Positions 28,901 through 37,680 of a stretch of 64,000 nucleotides of DNA are shown here, in pieces (within the stretch, counting starts at the first letter, position 1; each line of letters opens with the position of its first letter). Origin of the DNA: an uncultured Collinsella sp. (GTDB lineage: Bacteria > Actinomycetota > Coriobacteriia > Coriobacteriales > Coriobacteriaceae); NCBI GenBank assembly GCA_902494555.1, contig CABUTR010000001.1, forward strand, positions 1-64,000, written 5' to 3'. Both the position numbers and the translations under genes were made by a program. The notes beneath the pieces were generated by a model. It did no database searches and was not told where the DNA came from. It worked only from the letters and a program-made list of their open reading frames with translations.

Positions 28901-30678
28901 TGCCCGGCAAGAAGGTCTACCCCTGGATTGCCGAGGTCCGTCAGTCCACGCCCGGCATCGGCCTGATCTCGCCTCCGCCGCACCACGACATCTACTCTAT
29001 CGAGGACCTGGCCGAGCTCATCTTCGACCTTAAGAACGCCAACCCCGGCGCGCGCGTGTCGGTCAAGCTGGTCAGTGAGGCGGGCGTCGGCACCATCGCC
29101 ACCGGTGTGGCCAAGGGTGCTGCCGACAAGATCTTGATCAGCGGCCACAACGGCGGCTCGGGTGCCGCTGCGCGCGACTCTATCTGGCACGCCGGTCTGC
29201 CGCTGGAGCTCGGTCTTGCCGAGGCTCAACAGACGCTGCTGCAAAACGGCCTGCGCTCGCGCGTGGTGCTCGAGGCCGACGGCAAGCTCATGGACGGCAC
29301 CGATGTTGCCGTCGCCTGCCTGCTGGGCGCCGAGGAGTTTGGCTTTGCGACCATGCCGCTCATCTCGATGGGTTGCCTCATGCAACGCGACTGCCAGCAG
29401 GATACCTGCCCGGCCGGCATCGCGACGCAAAACTGCCGCCTGCGTCACGGCTTCCGCGGTAAGCCCGAGCATGTCGAGCACTTTATGCTCTTTGTTGCCG
29501 AGCAGCTGCGCGAGGTCATGGCGAGCCTGGGCTTCCGCACCGTCGACGAGATGGTCGGCCATCCCGAGTGCTTGCGCCAGATCGAGGTCCCGGGCAACCG
29601 CAAGGCCAATCTGCTGGATCTGTCGCCCGTGCTGGCAAGCGCGACCTGCGAGTTCGGTGCCCACATCCCGGGTGCCGACGGCCGTCACTTCCTGCCCCAG
29701 ATGGCTGCGGACAGCGAGCTCGACAAGACGCTCGACTCCACGCTGTTCGTGCCCTATACGGCCGATGCCCGTGCCCACTTGCGTCCGATTCGCTTCCGCG
29801 CCGATATCGCCAACGTCAACCGTTGCGTCGGCACGATTCTGGGCAACGCGGTGACCAAGGCGCATCCCGAGGGCCTGCCCGCCGGCTCTATCACCATCGA
29901 TTGCGATGGTTCGGCCGGTCAGAGCTTTGGCGCGTTCCTGCCACGCGGCATTACGCTCAACGTGTGCGGCGACGCCAACGACTACTTTGGCAAGGGCCTT
30001 TCGGGCGGCGAGGTGTCGGTGCGCCCCAACCCGCATGCGACCTATAAGTTCGACGAAAACATCATCGTGGGCAACGTTGCGTTCTTTGGCGCCACGAGCG
30101 GCCGTGGCTTCATCAACGGCCTGGCCGGCCAGCGCTTTGGCGTACGCAACTCCGGTGCCACCGTGGTGGTCGAGGGTTGCGGCAACCACGGTTGCGAGTA
30201 CATGACGGGTGGCCTGGCGCTCATCCTGGGCGAGGTCGGGCAGAACTTCGCTGCCGGCATGACGGGTGGCGTGGCCTACGTCTTTGACCAGTACGGCACG
30301 CTCGATGCCCGCGTGAACCACGAGAGCGTTGAGCTCAAGGCCCCGACTGCCGGCGAGCTGGCGCAGATTCGCGAGCTCATCCAGGAGCACGTGGACGCGA
30401 CGCAGAGCCCGCGCGGCATCAAGCTGCTCTACAGCTTTGAGACGATGAGTAAGCACTTTGTGAAGGTCATTCCGACCGAGTATGAGCGCGTGCTGGCGAT
30501 TGTCGCCGCCGCCGAGGCCGTCGGCAAGACGCATGCGCAGGCCGAGGAGCTGGCGTTTGACATTGTGACCGGTCGCGCGAGTGCCGCGGATGTCGCTCGC
30601 TTCGATGTGGCGGGTGGTGTCGCTGGTGCTGTGCCCGCCGCCGCCAGCTCTGTTGCTTCGACCAAGAAGGAGGCGTAA
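25981..30678 (+). CDS. gltB: Glutamate synthase large subunit
   Basis: Forms glutamate from 2-oxoglutarate and glutamine-derived ammonia. The 1565-residue protein has, in order, an N-terminal glutamine amidotransferase domain (C21 in DACGIG should become residue 1 after propeptide removal), a central domain, the FMN domain (SGEGGEDPRRE, GHNGGSGAAARDSIWHAG), the 3Fe-4S cysteines in CLMQRDCQQDTCPAG, and the C-terminal beta-helix domain (GGLALILGEVGQNFAAGMTGG). The small subunit gltD starts 5 nt after the stop. GGAAGGA precedes the ATG. Confidence 0.96.
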   Translation: MQADSAQQQGLYRPEFDHDACGIGALADINGERHHQILDDALSILVNLEHRGGTGLEKNTGDGAGILFQVPHHFFRKEAQKCGQILPAEGDYGVAMLFFPQDDKGVEDARRVFEEGCAEAGVPLLFWREVPVDPHDLGETARACMPTILQAFLGRPDDTPAGDAFERRLYVCRRTIEKKADAEFALRDKIFYVCSMSSRTIVYKGMLVATQMRRFFIDLNDAAVKTAVALVHSRYSTNTTPSWERAHPNRFIIHNGEINTLKGNVNWIRAREPNLYSPVLQHDLERVMPIINREGSDSAILDNVLEFLVMNGRPLTRAASMLLPEPWDHNDNLSEERRAYDAYQSMLMEPWDGPAAIAFTDGRTLGAALDRNGLRPARYYVTRDGRFMLASEVGTIEVSPENILTSGCLGPGQMLEVDFARGRVIYNDELRARYAKEKPYRDWIAEETLTVDALDEPVAATPAEDAEVPAAVRMAKLGYHWDDVDEVVRPMAQQGKAPLASMGIDAPLACLSKKTRSFFDYFYQLFAQVTNPPIDALREHMVTSTTLYLGNHGNLLEDSRTACQLVRLERPLLNEEEFDRICAIARVGFKTRRFRAVYRRDAGEGALQAALKQLAEDVEAAVRNGVNIVVLSDRAAAGEVPVPSLLAVGCVHNHLIRAGVRTFADIVVECGDAVSPHDFAALVGYSASGIYPYNAHACIRDLAARGDLDVTAEQGIANYNKAATAGVVSIMSKMGISTVQSYHSAQIFEAVGFTPEFVNAYFVGTVSRVGGMGVEDVEREQNERYDAALAILKSPAPDQLPTLGLTKWRPFGGEDHLIDPQTVYLLQTACREDSYDTFKEYSARLHRTGRAVRLRDLLDFDASGRTPVALDEVEPALNIVRRFNTGAMSYGSISKEAHECMAIAMNRLHGRSNSGEGGEDPRRETPLANGDSKNSAIKQVASARFGVTSRYLCSAFEIQIKMAQGAKPGEGGHLPGKKVYPWIAEVRQSTPGIGLISPPPHHDIYSIEDLAELIFDLKNANPGARVSVKLVSEAGVGTIATGVAKGAADKILISGHNGGSGAAARDSIWHAGLPLELGLAEAQQTLLQNGLRSRVVLEADGKLMDGTDVAVACLLGAEEFGFATMPLISMGCLMQRDCQQDTCPAGIATQNCRLRHGFRGKPEHVEHFMLFVAEQLREVMASLGFRTVDEMVGHPECLRQIEVPGNRKANLLDLSPVLASATCEFGAHIPGADGRHFLPQMAADSELDKTLDSTLFVPYTADARAHLRPIRFRADIANVNRCVGTILGNAVTKAHPEGLPAGSITIDCDGSAGQSFGAFLPRGITLNVCGDANDYFGKGLSGGEVSVRPNPHATYKFDENIIVGNVAFFGATSGRGFINGLAGQRFGVRNSGATVVVEGCGNHGCEYMTGGLALILGEVGQNFAAGMTGGVAYVFDQYGTLDARVNHESVELKAPTAGELAQIRELIQEHVDATQSPRGIKLLYSFETMSKHFVKVIPTEYERVLAIVAAAEAVGKTHAQAEELAFDIVTGRASAADVARFDVAGGVAGAVPAAASSVASTKKEA

Positions 30679-30683
30679 GTGCC

Positions 30684-32165
<1,482 letters not shown>

Positions 32166-32206
32166 AGTAGTCACGGAGATATTCAACAATCGAATCGGCA
32201 AGGGCT

Positions 32207-32290
32207 GTCCCTAACTGCCGGTACAAAAGGAACGTTCCTAAGTGCCGGCAGTTAGGGACGTTCCTTTTCTGCCGGCATTCGGGGACACTC
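32207..32290. repeat. Intergenic palindromic repeat (CTGCCGGCA/GGGACGTTCC family)
   Basis: GTCCCTAACTGCCGG (32207-32221) pairs perfectly with CCGGCAGTTAGGGAC (32245-32259) around a 23-nt core holding GGAACGTTCC. A further GACGTTCCTTTTCTGCCGGCA follows, allowing alternative foldings. Related copies lie at 51715-51746 and 58991-59048. The rest, 32291-32589, shows no gene or clear signal. Confidence 0.8.
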
Positions 32291-32589
32291 CTTGCGGATT
32301 TGCGAGCAGTTTGCTCGTTTGTCGACGTGCGGGTGTTCATTTGTCGAATTCTTGGGCTGTGGTCACCTGTTGTTTCTGTGATGGCTGCGGGCATCTGGCT
32401 CAAAAGGTCGGGTTGGCCGTCTATGTTTACCTGCAGTTTTGTTGCGGTGCGCATTTTCTGTCAAGCTTTTCGTCAAGTGTTTGGTCAGCATCTGGTTTGC
32501 AGCCGGAGGCCTATTTTGCCCGCGCTGGCCGTGGCTGCCCACCCTCCTCGTAAGCTCAAATTGAGGTCCATCAGTTTGAGGAGGATGCC

Positions 32590-33285
32590 ATGACTGACCA
32601 CGCTTTAGACCGAGCGCAGCTAGCCGAAGCCATCGGTAACGATATTGCCGACATGGCCCATTTTTGGATGCTGCGGAAGTTTCAATTCCTGGAGCCGGCG
32701 CGCGAACAGTTCGAGATTATCGTCGACCCGTGGCTCAGCTATTGTGAGGAACCTTCTCAAAACGAAATCATGGCCTACAACATGGCATTTACCGATTGGC
32801 TGCTGTTTGAGCGCCCCTATCGCCATGGCAAAACGCTGCTCGAGCTATATGTTGACGAGCCGCCGGCATCGCTTTCGCCTGCCTCGCTCAAGCGGCTCGA
32901 GCAGGTACGCGACACGCAGCATTTCTCGCGCTTTGGCATTTTGGACAAGAATCCTGCGTCCGGCATGGTCGTGCTGAAGGACACGCGCACCGATCATCGC
33001 TTTGATGTCTACGATCCGCATATCGTGCAGAAGGAGCACTGGAGTGACGGCGCGATTGCGGTGCGTCTCGCCTGCGTCGACGATGTCTGGCTTACGGCGG
33101 GACAGCTCTACCTGTATGACATCGCGCGGCTGAGCGATACGGCGGTCGATGGGCCGGGTGCGGTGCATCCGGAGGACCTGCAGGATGGCTTTGACACCTC
33201 GTGCATCAGCTTCTTCTTGCGTCTGGTCCGCGACATCATGGGCGCCCAGGGGCGGTATGTAAAGTCCCTCAACATCTACGAATAG
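32590..33285 (+). CDS. Conserved-looking hypothetical protein
   Basis: A 231-residue soluble acidic protein that I do not recognise. It has no signal peptide, membrane segment or catalytic motif. Features are many aromatic residues early (HFWMLRKFQF, DPWLSYCEEPS, MAFTDWLLFERPY) and a later beta-rich part (GMVVLKDTRTDHRFDVYDP...). GAGGAGG precedes ATG, and codon use matches its neighbours, so it is probably expressed. It ends 52 bp before a 57-bp palindrome array. Confidence 0.7.
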   Translation: MTDHALDRAQLAEAIGNDIADMAHFWMLRKFQFLEPAREQFEIIVDPWLSYCEEPSQNEIMAYNMAFTDWLLFERPYRHGKTLLELYVDEPPASLSPASLKRLEQVRDTQHFSRFGILDKNPASGMVVLKDTRTDHRFDVYDPHIVQKEHWSDGAIAVRLACVDDVWLTAGQLYLYDIARLSDTAVDGPGAVHPEDLQDGFDTSCISFFLRLVRDIMGAQGRYVKSLNIYE

Positions 33286-33337
33286 GAATGGGAGTAGGAG
33301 ATGGGTAGTTGTCGCCTGCCTTGCCTTTTGCCTTTTT

Positions 33338-33474
33338 GTCTCGATCTGTAACGTTTGGGGGCCTGGAGAACGTCTTACTGTTACAGATCGAGACGTTTGG
33401 CACCTGGCTGGGGGAATGTCTCAATCTGTAACATCTACAGGCCAAAATTCGACCTAGCTGTTACAGATCAAGAC
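33338..33474. repeat. 57-bp palindrome array 3 (two units)
   Basis: Units are 33338-33394 and 33418-33474, gap 23 bp. The right arm of unit 2 ends only 20 nt before the start codon of the next gene, so the array occupies that gene's leader or promoter space. Confidence 0.92.
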
Positions 33475-33494
33475 ATTTGTCGGCGGAGGCAACG

Positions 33495-34571
33495 GTGACG
33501 ATGGTCCATTTGTCCGATGTGGTGGTGATGGAAGTGCCTAATACCGTTCTCAAACACAAACATACGACTCGCAACACGTTGGCGCGGAATAGGATGCTCG
33601 CGCGACTCACGGAGGCGACCGAGCAAGGTGCGCTGCTCGCAACGCATGACAATGCCGAGCTCATGTGGCTGCGGCGTCATGTTGGAACCGACGATATTGC
33701 GGAGCCCGAACCGCACCTATTCTGTTTTCAGCATGAATGGGATGCATTGACGCCGCCAGAGCGGGCGCGGTGGACCATCAAGGGGCTTGCTGAGTTTCAC
33801 TCCGATTGGGCGTTTTGGGGATATGACGCCGCGCTGATATGGGATCTGGAGGTGCCGAATGATCTACTCGGGCCGCGTTACTTGGTCAAGACGGGTTGTT
33901 CGGTGGCGTTGAGTACGGGATATAGGCTGTTGCGTCCGCAGATGGCGGGTGCGCTCGAGCGTGTTGATGGCGTGCGGGTGACGTCGTTTTGGCGCACGGT
34001 GGAGGATTGTCTGCTGCGTGCGCCGTTCTCCTACGGGTTGGCGATTGCCGATTCTGCACTGCGGGCGAAAGGCGTATCACGTGGGGATTTGTGCGAGCGC
34101 CTCCGCGCCGATTGCGAGGGCAGGCGAGGGTATCGCAGGGCACAGGTGATTGCGTCGTATGCAGACGGGCTGTCCGAAAACGGCGGCGAGTCTCGGTTCC
34201 GAGCATTCTTTATTGCGTACGGCTTTCCGGTTCCGGAGCTGCAGGTGGAGTTTCGCGACCCGCTCGATCCGAGCCAGGTGTTTCGCGTCGACTTTTTTTG
34301 GCGGCTCGAGGACGGAACGTGCGTGATTGGCGAACTGGACGGAAAGGGGAAGTACACCCTGCAGAGCGGCGAGAGCCGGGAGTCGGTCGACCCATTCGTG
34401 GCAGAGCGTCAGCGGGAATCTCATCTGACAATGCTCGGGCATAAGGTGCTTCGGTTTACGTTTGATGGGCTCAAGAATCCGGGGAAGCTGGTTGAGAAGA
34501 TGAGGCTGGCGGGTATTCCGCGACGGCCCGATTTGGCTGAGGAGTGGAGACGTCAGTGGTATGGGCGCTGA
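33495..34571 (+). CDS. AbiEi-like/DUF559-type protein with PD-(D/E)XK-like C-terminus
   Basis: A 358-residue protein. The C-terminal part (about 235-350) reads like a DUF559/PD-(D/E)XK nuclease fold: VDFFWRLEDGTCVIGELDGKGKY gives the D...E-x-D-G-K pattern, then HLTMLGHKVLRFTFDGL. The N-terminal part resembles the type IV AbiEi antitoxin/regulator proteins that often carry this C-terminus. GTG 33495 has GGAGG 5 nt upstream; ATG 33501 is the alternative. Palindrome arrays flank it on both sides. No toxin gene is adjacent. Assignment is from motif memory. Confidence 0.6.
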   Translation: MTMVHLSDVVVMEVPNTVLKHKHTTRNTLARNRMLARLTEATEQGALLATHDNAELMWLRRHVGTDDIAEPEPHLFCFQHEWDALTPPERARWTIKGLAEFHSDWAFWGYDAALIWDLEVPNDLLGPRYLVKTGCSVALSTGYRLLRPQMAGALERVDGVRVTSFWRTVEDCLLRAPFSYGLAIADSALRAKGVSRGDLCERLRADCEGRRGYRRAQVIASYADGLSENGGESRFRAFFIAYGFPVPELQVEFRDPLDPSQVFRVDFFWRLEDGTCVIGELDGKGKYTLQSGESRESVDPFVAERQRESHLTMLGHKVLRFTFDGLKNPGKLVEKMRLAGIPRRPDLAEEWRRQWYGR

Positions 34572-34579
34572 GAGGTTTC

Positions 34580-34717
34580 GTCTCGATCTGTAACGTTTAG
34601 AGGTTGTTTGAGCTCGTAATTGTTACAGATCGAGACAAGTCGGTGAAACGTCGACCGAATGTCTCGATCTGTAACATCAAGGGGCCCAATAACCCTGTAC
34701 CTGTTACAGATCGAGAC
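34580..34717. repeat. 57-bp palindrome array 4 (two units)
   Basis: Units are 34580-34636 and 34661-34717, gap 24 bp. All four arms are intact in the first 15 positions. It starts 8 nt after the stop codon of the DUF559-type gene and lies upstream of the amidohydrolase. No convincing promoter is seen in 34718-34866. Confidence 0.92.
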
Positions 34718-34866
34718 ATTTCCCTGGTGTCGTTGGGGTGGGGCTGCAGCGTATTCCGTCTCTCACATCCCCTCTTCCTTCCGTTAACCGATATGCTCGA
34801 CTTTAGGTCGCTGCATTAGGTGATAATGGACAAATGTTCAAGTTAATCGTGAGGGAGGAGCTCGAT

Positions 34867-36237
34867 ATGGCGTCTGCCGATCGTTCCACGTTGTTTATCA
34901 ATGCGACCATTCTGGATGGTTCGGAGCATATGGAGCCGCAACCCGATATGGCCGTGACTGTTGAGCGCGGCGTCATCACCTGGATGGGGCCGAGTGCTGT
35001 GGCGCAGGCGCCTGCAGGTGCCGAGGTTATCGACCTGGGTGGTGCGTATCTCATGCCCGGTCTCATCAATATGCACGTGCACCTGTGCGGCTCGGGCAAG
35101 CCTGTCTCGGCCGGCGATGCGGGAGCGCTGATGAAGAAACTCGATAATCCCGTGGGCCGTGCCATCGTCCGCCGCATCCTCAAGGGCAGTGCCCAGCAGC
35201 AGCTGGCAAGCGGCGTGACCACGGTGCGCGGCGCGGGCGACCCGTTGTTTGCCGACATTGCCGTGCGCGACGCTATCGACGCCGGCAAGTATCAGGGTCC
35301 GCGCCTGGTAGCGCCGGGAACGGGCGTCACGGTGCCGGGCGGCCATGGCGCGGGCTTGTTCGCCCAGGTGGCAAGCAGTTCCGCCGAGGCAGCCGAACAG
35401 GTGCGCGCCCTGTATGCGCGCGGCGCCGATGTCATCAAGCTGTTCGTGACGGGCGGTGTGTTCGATGCGACCGAGGTGGGCGAGCCGGGCGTGCTGCGTA
35501 TGCCGGTGGAGGTTGCCGCGGCGGCGTGCAAGGCGGCGCACGAGGTGGGCCTGCCGGTTATGGCTCATGTCGAGAGCACCGAGGGCGTGAAGGCCGCGCT
35601 TGAGGCCGGGGTCGACACGATCGAGCACGGTGCCCCGATGACGCCCGAGATCCTGGAGCTGTATCGCGGCGCCGCGGGCACGCAGCTCGAGGGACGTGCG
35701 CCCAGCGTTACCTGCACTATCAGCCCGGCGCTGCCGTTTGTGTTGCTCGATCCGGAGAAGACCCATTCGACTGACACGCAAAAGAAGAACGGCGACATCG
35801 TGTGCTCGGGCATTATCGAGAGTGCTCGTGCGGCGCTGGAAGCTGGCGTTAAGGTGGGCCTTGGCACAGATTCGAGCTGCCCGTTCGTGACGCAGTACGA
35901 CATGTGGCGTGAGGTGGCCTATTTTGCCAAGTACGTGGGCGTGAGCAACGCCTTTGCGCTGCACGCGGCTACGCAGGTCAATGCCGAGCTCCTGGGGCTG
36001 AGCGGCGAGACCGGTACGATCGAGTGCGGCAAGGCCGCCGATATCCTGGTGACGCGCAAGAACCCGCTCGATGATCTGTGCGCACTGCGTGAGCCGACGT
36101 ACGTGATGTGCCGTGGTGATCTGGTGCGCAAACTCAAGGTGAAGCGTATTCCCGAGGTGGACGCCGAGCTCGACGCGATTATGGCCATGCCTGCCGAGGC
36201 GTTGGCCGAGGAGCTTGCCCGCGACGGTGTGGCGTAG
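34867..36237 (+). CDS. Metal-dependent amidohydrolase (imidazolonepropionase/prolidase-like)
   Basis: Cytoplasmic hydrolase of the amidohydrolase superfamily, 456 residues. Metal ligands are visible in order: HVH in LINMHVHLCG (about 69-71), a probable carboxylated Lys in DVIKLFVTGG, His in VMAHVES and TIEHGAPM, and Asp in GLGTDSSCP. The C-terminal segment GTIECGKAADILVTRKNPL is the superfamily closing strand. It is most like the group annotated as Xaa-Pro dipeptidase or imidazolonepropionase-related; the substrate is unknown. ATG 34867 follows GAGGGAGGAG. Confidence 0.85.
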   Translation: MASADRSTLFINATILDGSEHMEPQPDMAVTVERGVITWMGPSAVAQAPAGAEVIDLGGAYLMPGLINMHVHLCGSGKPVSAGDAGALMKKLDNPVGRAIVRRILKGSAQQQLASGVTTVRGAGDPLFADIAVRDAIDAGKYQGPRLVAPGTGVTVPGGHGAGLFAQVASSSAEAAEQVRALYARGADVIKLFVTGGVFDATEVGEPGVLRMPVEVAAAACKAAHEVGLPVMAHVESTEGVKAALEAGVDTIEHGAPMTPEILELYRGAAGTQLEGRAPSVTCTISPALPFVLLDPEKTHSTDTQKKNGDIVCSGIIESARAALEAGVKVGLGTDSSCPFVTQYDMWREVAYFAKYVGVSNAFALHAATQVNAELLGLSGETGTIECGKAADILVTRKNPLDDLCALREPTYVMCRGDLVRKLKVKRIPEVDAELDAIMAMPAEALAEELARDGVA

Positions 36238-36271
36238 ACGAGTCAAAGGGACAGCTCCGTTGCCGCATACA

Positions 36272-36308
36272 AAAAGCCGAGGTCTCAACACGAGGCCTCG
36301 GCTTTTTT
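36272..36308. terminator. Terminator of the amidohydrolase gene, probably bidirectional
   Basis: AAAAGCCGAGG (36272-36282) pairs perfectly with CCTCGGCTTTT (36296-36306), giving A and T runs on both sides. It can serve the minus-strand zinc-ribbon gene as well. A small palindrome GGGACAAA...TTTGTCCC lies at 36331-36359. Confidence 0.85.
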
Positions 36309-36370
36309 ATCGAACAAATACTTAAGATTTGGGACAAACAAACCTGATTAATTTGTCCCGCGTGCGGGTG

Positions 36371-36844
36371 CTAGGAGCGGGTTTCCATCTTGGCGTGGCA
36401 CTTGGGGCAGGTGACGCGGATCTTGCCCTTGCCCTTGGGGACGGAGAGCATCTGGCCGCAGTTGGGGCACTTGAGGTATGCCGTAGTTTTGCGGCCCTTC
36501 CACATCTTCTTGGCCGTGCGCTTGGCACGCTCAAAGTCTTCCTTGCTCGTTCCAGCTGCGCGCGAGGTGCTGGCCGCTGCAGTTCCACCGCCCAAGCTGG
36601 CGACGAACTTACCCAGGCCGGGGACGTTCGCGGTCGCGGCGACAAAGGCCGCGTTTTCCTTGCGACGTGCGTCGATGTTTTTGGACAGGCCGCGCAGCAC
36701 GCCAATCACGATCACGGCGATGGCAATCCAGCTGAGCCACTGGATGTGGGCTATCGATCCGATCATCGCGATGACAATGCCGGCAAAACCCATCACGATG
36801 GTGAGTTCATCGGCACCATTGCGCCCCTTCATAAAGTCATTCAT
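36371..36844 (-). CDS. Small membrane protein with C-terminal zinc ribbon
   Basis: A 157-residue protein. Two adjacent hydrophobic segments (about 14-50; IVMGFAGIVIAMIGSIAH and WLSWIAIAVIVIGVL) are followed by a charged linker rich in Ala and Lys. A zinc ribbon closes it: CPNCG (about 127) and CPKCH (about 147). The role is unknown. The start at 36844 has GAAAGG upstream. A family-B palindrome lies upstream, between it and csoR. Confidence 0.75.
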   Translation of the reverse strand: MNDFMKGRNGADELTIVMGFAGIVIAMIGSIAHIQWLSWIAIAVIVIGVLRGLSKNIDARRKENAAFVAATANVPGLGKFVASLGGGTAAASTSRAAGTSKEDFERAKRTAKKMWKGRKTTAYLKCPNCGQMLSVPKGKGKIRVTCPKCHAKMETRS

Positions 36845-36899
36845 GCAAATTGCCTTTCGTTCGATATGCTGCACGCCTTTATACCCGATTTAGAGCAAG

Positions 36900-36980
36900 G
36901 GGGACAGGTCAATCTGCACCAATGTGGTGCAAACGTACCTGTCCCCGATACACCAAGATGGTGCAAAGCAGTCTGTCCCC
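36900..36980. repeat. Intergenic palindrome (GGGGACAGGT family) with a partial second copy
   Basis: GGGGACAGGT (36900-36909) pairs with ACCTGTCCCC (36937-36946). The inside holds TGCACCA...TGGTGCA. A partial repeat (CACCAAGATGGTGCA, then CTGTCCCC) follows to 36980. The same design occurs at 51631-51693. For csoR it could act as a terminator. Confidence 0.8.
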
Positions 36981-36990
36981 AATGCTCCAA

Positions 36991-37263
36991 TTACTTGGAG
37001 AGCTTGTCGACGACGCGTTCGATCTCGGCGAGCTTGGCGGCTTTGAGGTCTTCGTCGCCCGATTCGATTGCCGAAGTCACGCAGCCCTCGATATGCGCCT
37101 TGAGCACGTCGGCGTTGATGCGCGCAATGAGCGCCTGCGTTGCCATGAGCTGCGTGGAAATATCGACGCAGTAGCGGTCCTCCTCGACCATCCGCAGGAT
37201 GCCGTCGATCTGACCGCGTGCCGTCTTGAGCATGCGGGTCACCGATTTATGGTCTGCCATCAT
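36991..37263 (-). CDS. csoR: CsoR-type copper-sensing repressor
   Basis: Small all-helical metalloregulator, 90 residues. The Cu(I) ligands of CsoR are present as C32, H57 and C61 (EDRYCVDIS, HIEGCV). The helix RGQIDGILRMVEEDRYC is typical of the CsoR/RcnR family. It is the last gene of copA-copZ-csoR and most likely represses the operon through the operator at 40084-40096. Start can be either of two consecutive ATG codons; GAGGAC lies upstream. Confidence 0.9.
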   Translation of the reverse strand: MMADHKSVTRMLKTARGQIDGILRMVEEDRYCVDISTQLMATQALIARINADVLKAHIEGCVTSAIESGDEDLKAAKLAEIERVVDKLSK

Positions 37264-37311
37264 GGCGGGTCCTCGTTTCTGGTCGATGGGGTCGAATGCC
37301 TCTGGTAGCTG

Positions 37312-37533
37312 CTACGCGGCGGTCACGGACAAGGCGTGAAACTTCTCGCCGGCGTCCTCGACGGCGGCGGCGAGCTGCTCGGCGGTCACGGTGCCGGCGC
37401 ACTCCACCTGGATGGTCTGGGTCTCATGATCGGCGTCGGCGTCGGTCACGCCGGCAACGTTGAGCAACGCCGTCTCGACGGTAGCGTCGCAGTGACCGCA
37501 CATAAGGCCGGAAGTCTTAATTGTGTAACGCAT
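37312..37533 (-). CDS. copZ: Copper chaperone CopZ (HMA domain)
   Basis: A 73-residue heavy-metal-associated domain with Cu(I)-binding MCGHC (C12, C15). It delivers copper to CopA or CsoR. ATG 37533 is set by GAGAGGAA; the longer frame from 37644 is read through an intergenic palindrome and is not real. The metal loop has GHC in place of AAC, as in many bacterial CopZ-like proteins. It is the middle gene of the copper operon. Confidence 0.9.
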   Translation of the reverse strand: MRYTIKTSGLMCGHCDATVETALLNVAGVTDADADHETQTIQVECAGTVTAEQLAAAVEDAGEKFHALSVTAA

Positions 37534-37558
37534 GGGTATTCCTCTCTGTTGTGTCGGC

Positions 37559-37652
37559 TTTCCCAGGCACCCGACCTTGACCTTCAAGCCGTCGCTCGCG
37601 TACCAAAGTACGCGTCGCTCCTCTTTCAGGTCAATCTCGGGCACCTGGAAAA
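37559..37652. repeat. Long imperfect hairpin between copA and copZ
   Basis: Two arms of about 45 bp (37559-37604 and 37607-37652) are complementary over most of their length. The tip is CGCGTACCAAAGTACGCG and the outer ends are TTTCCCAGG/CCTGGAAAA. In the operon mRNA it would form a very stable structure in the 147-nt copA-copZ spacer. It could reduce read-through or protect one part of the message. Confidence 0.75.
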
Positions 37653-37680
37653 CCCGTTCTAAATGGACTTAATGGTGAGC

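Noticed and set aside
32242..32553. Plus-strand frame of 103 codons between gltD and the hypothetical gene
   Set aside because: It begins inside a palindromic repeat, has no ribosome site and is Cys/Ser/Phe-rich without a plausible fold.
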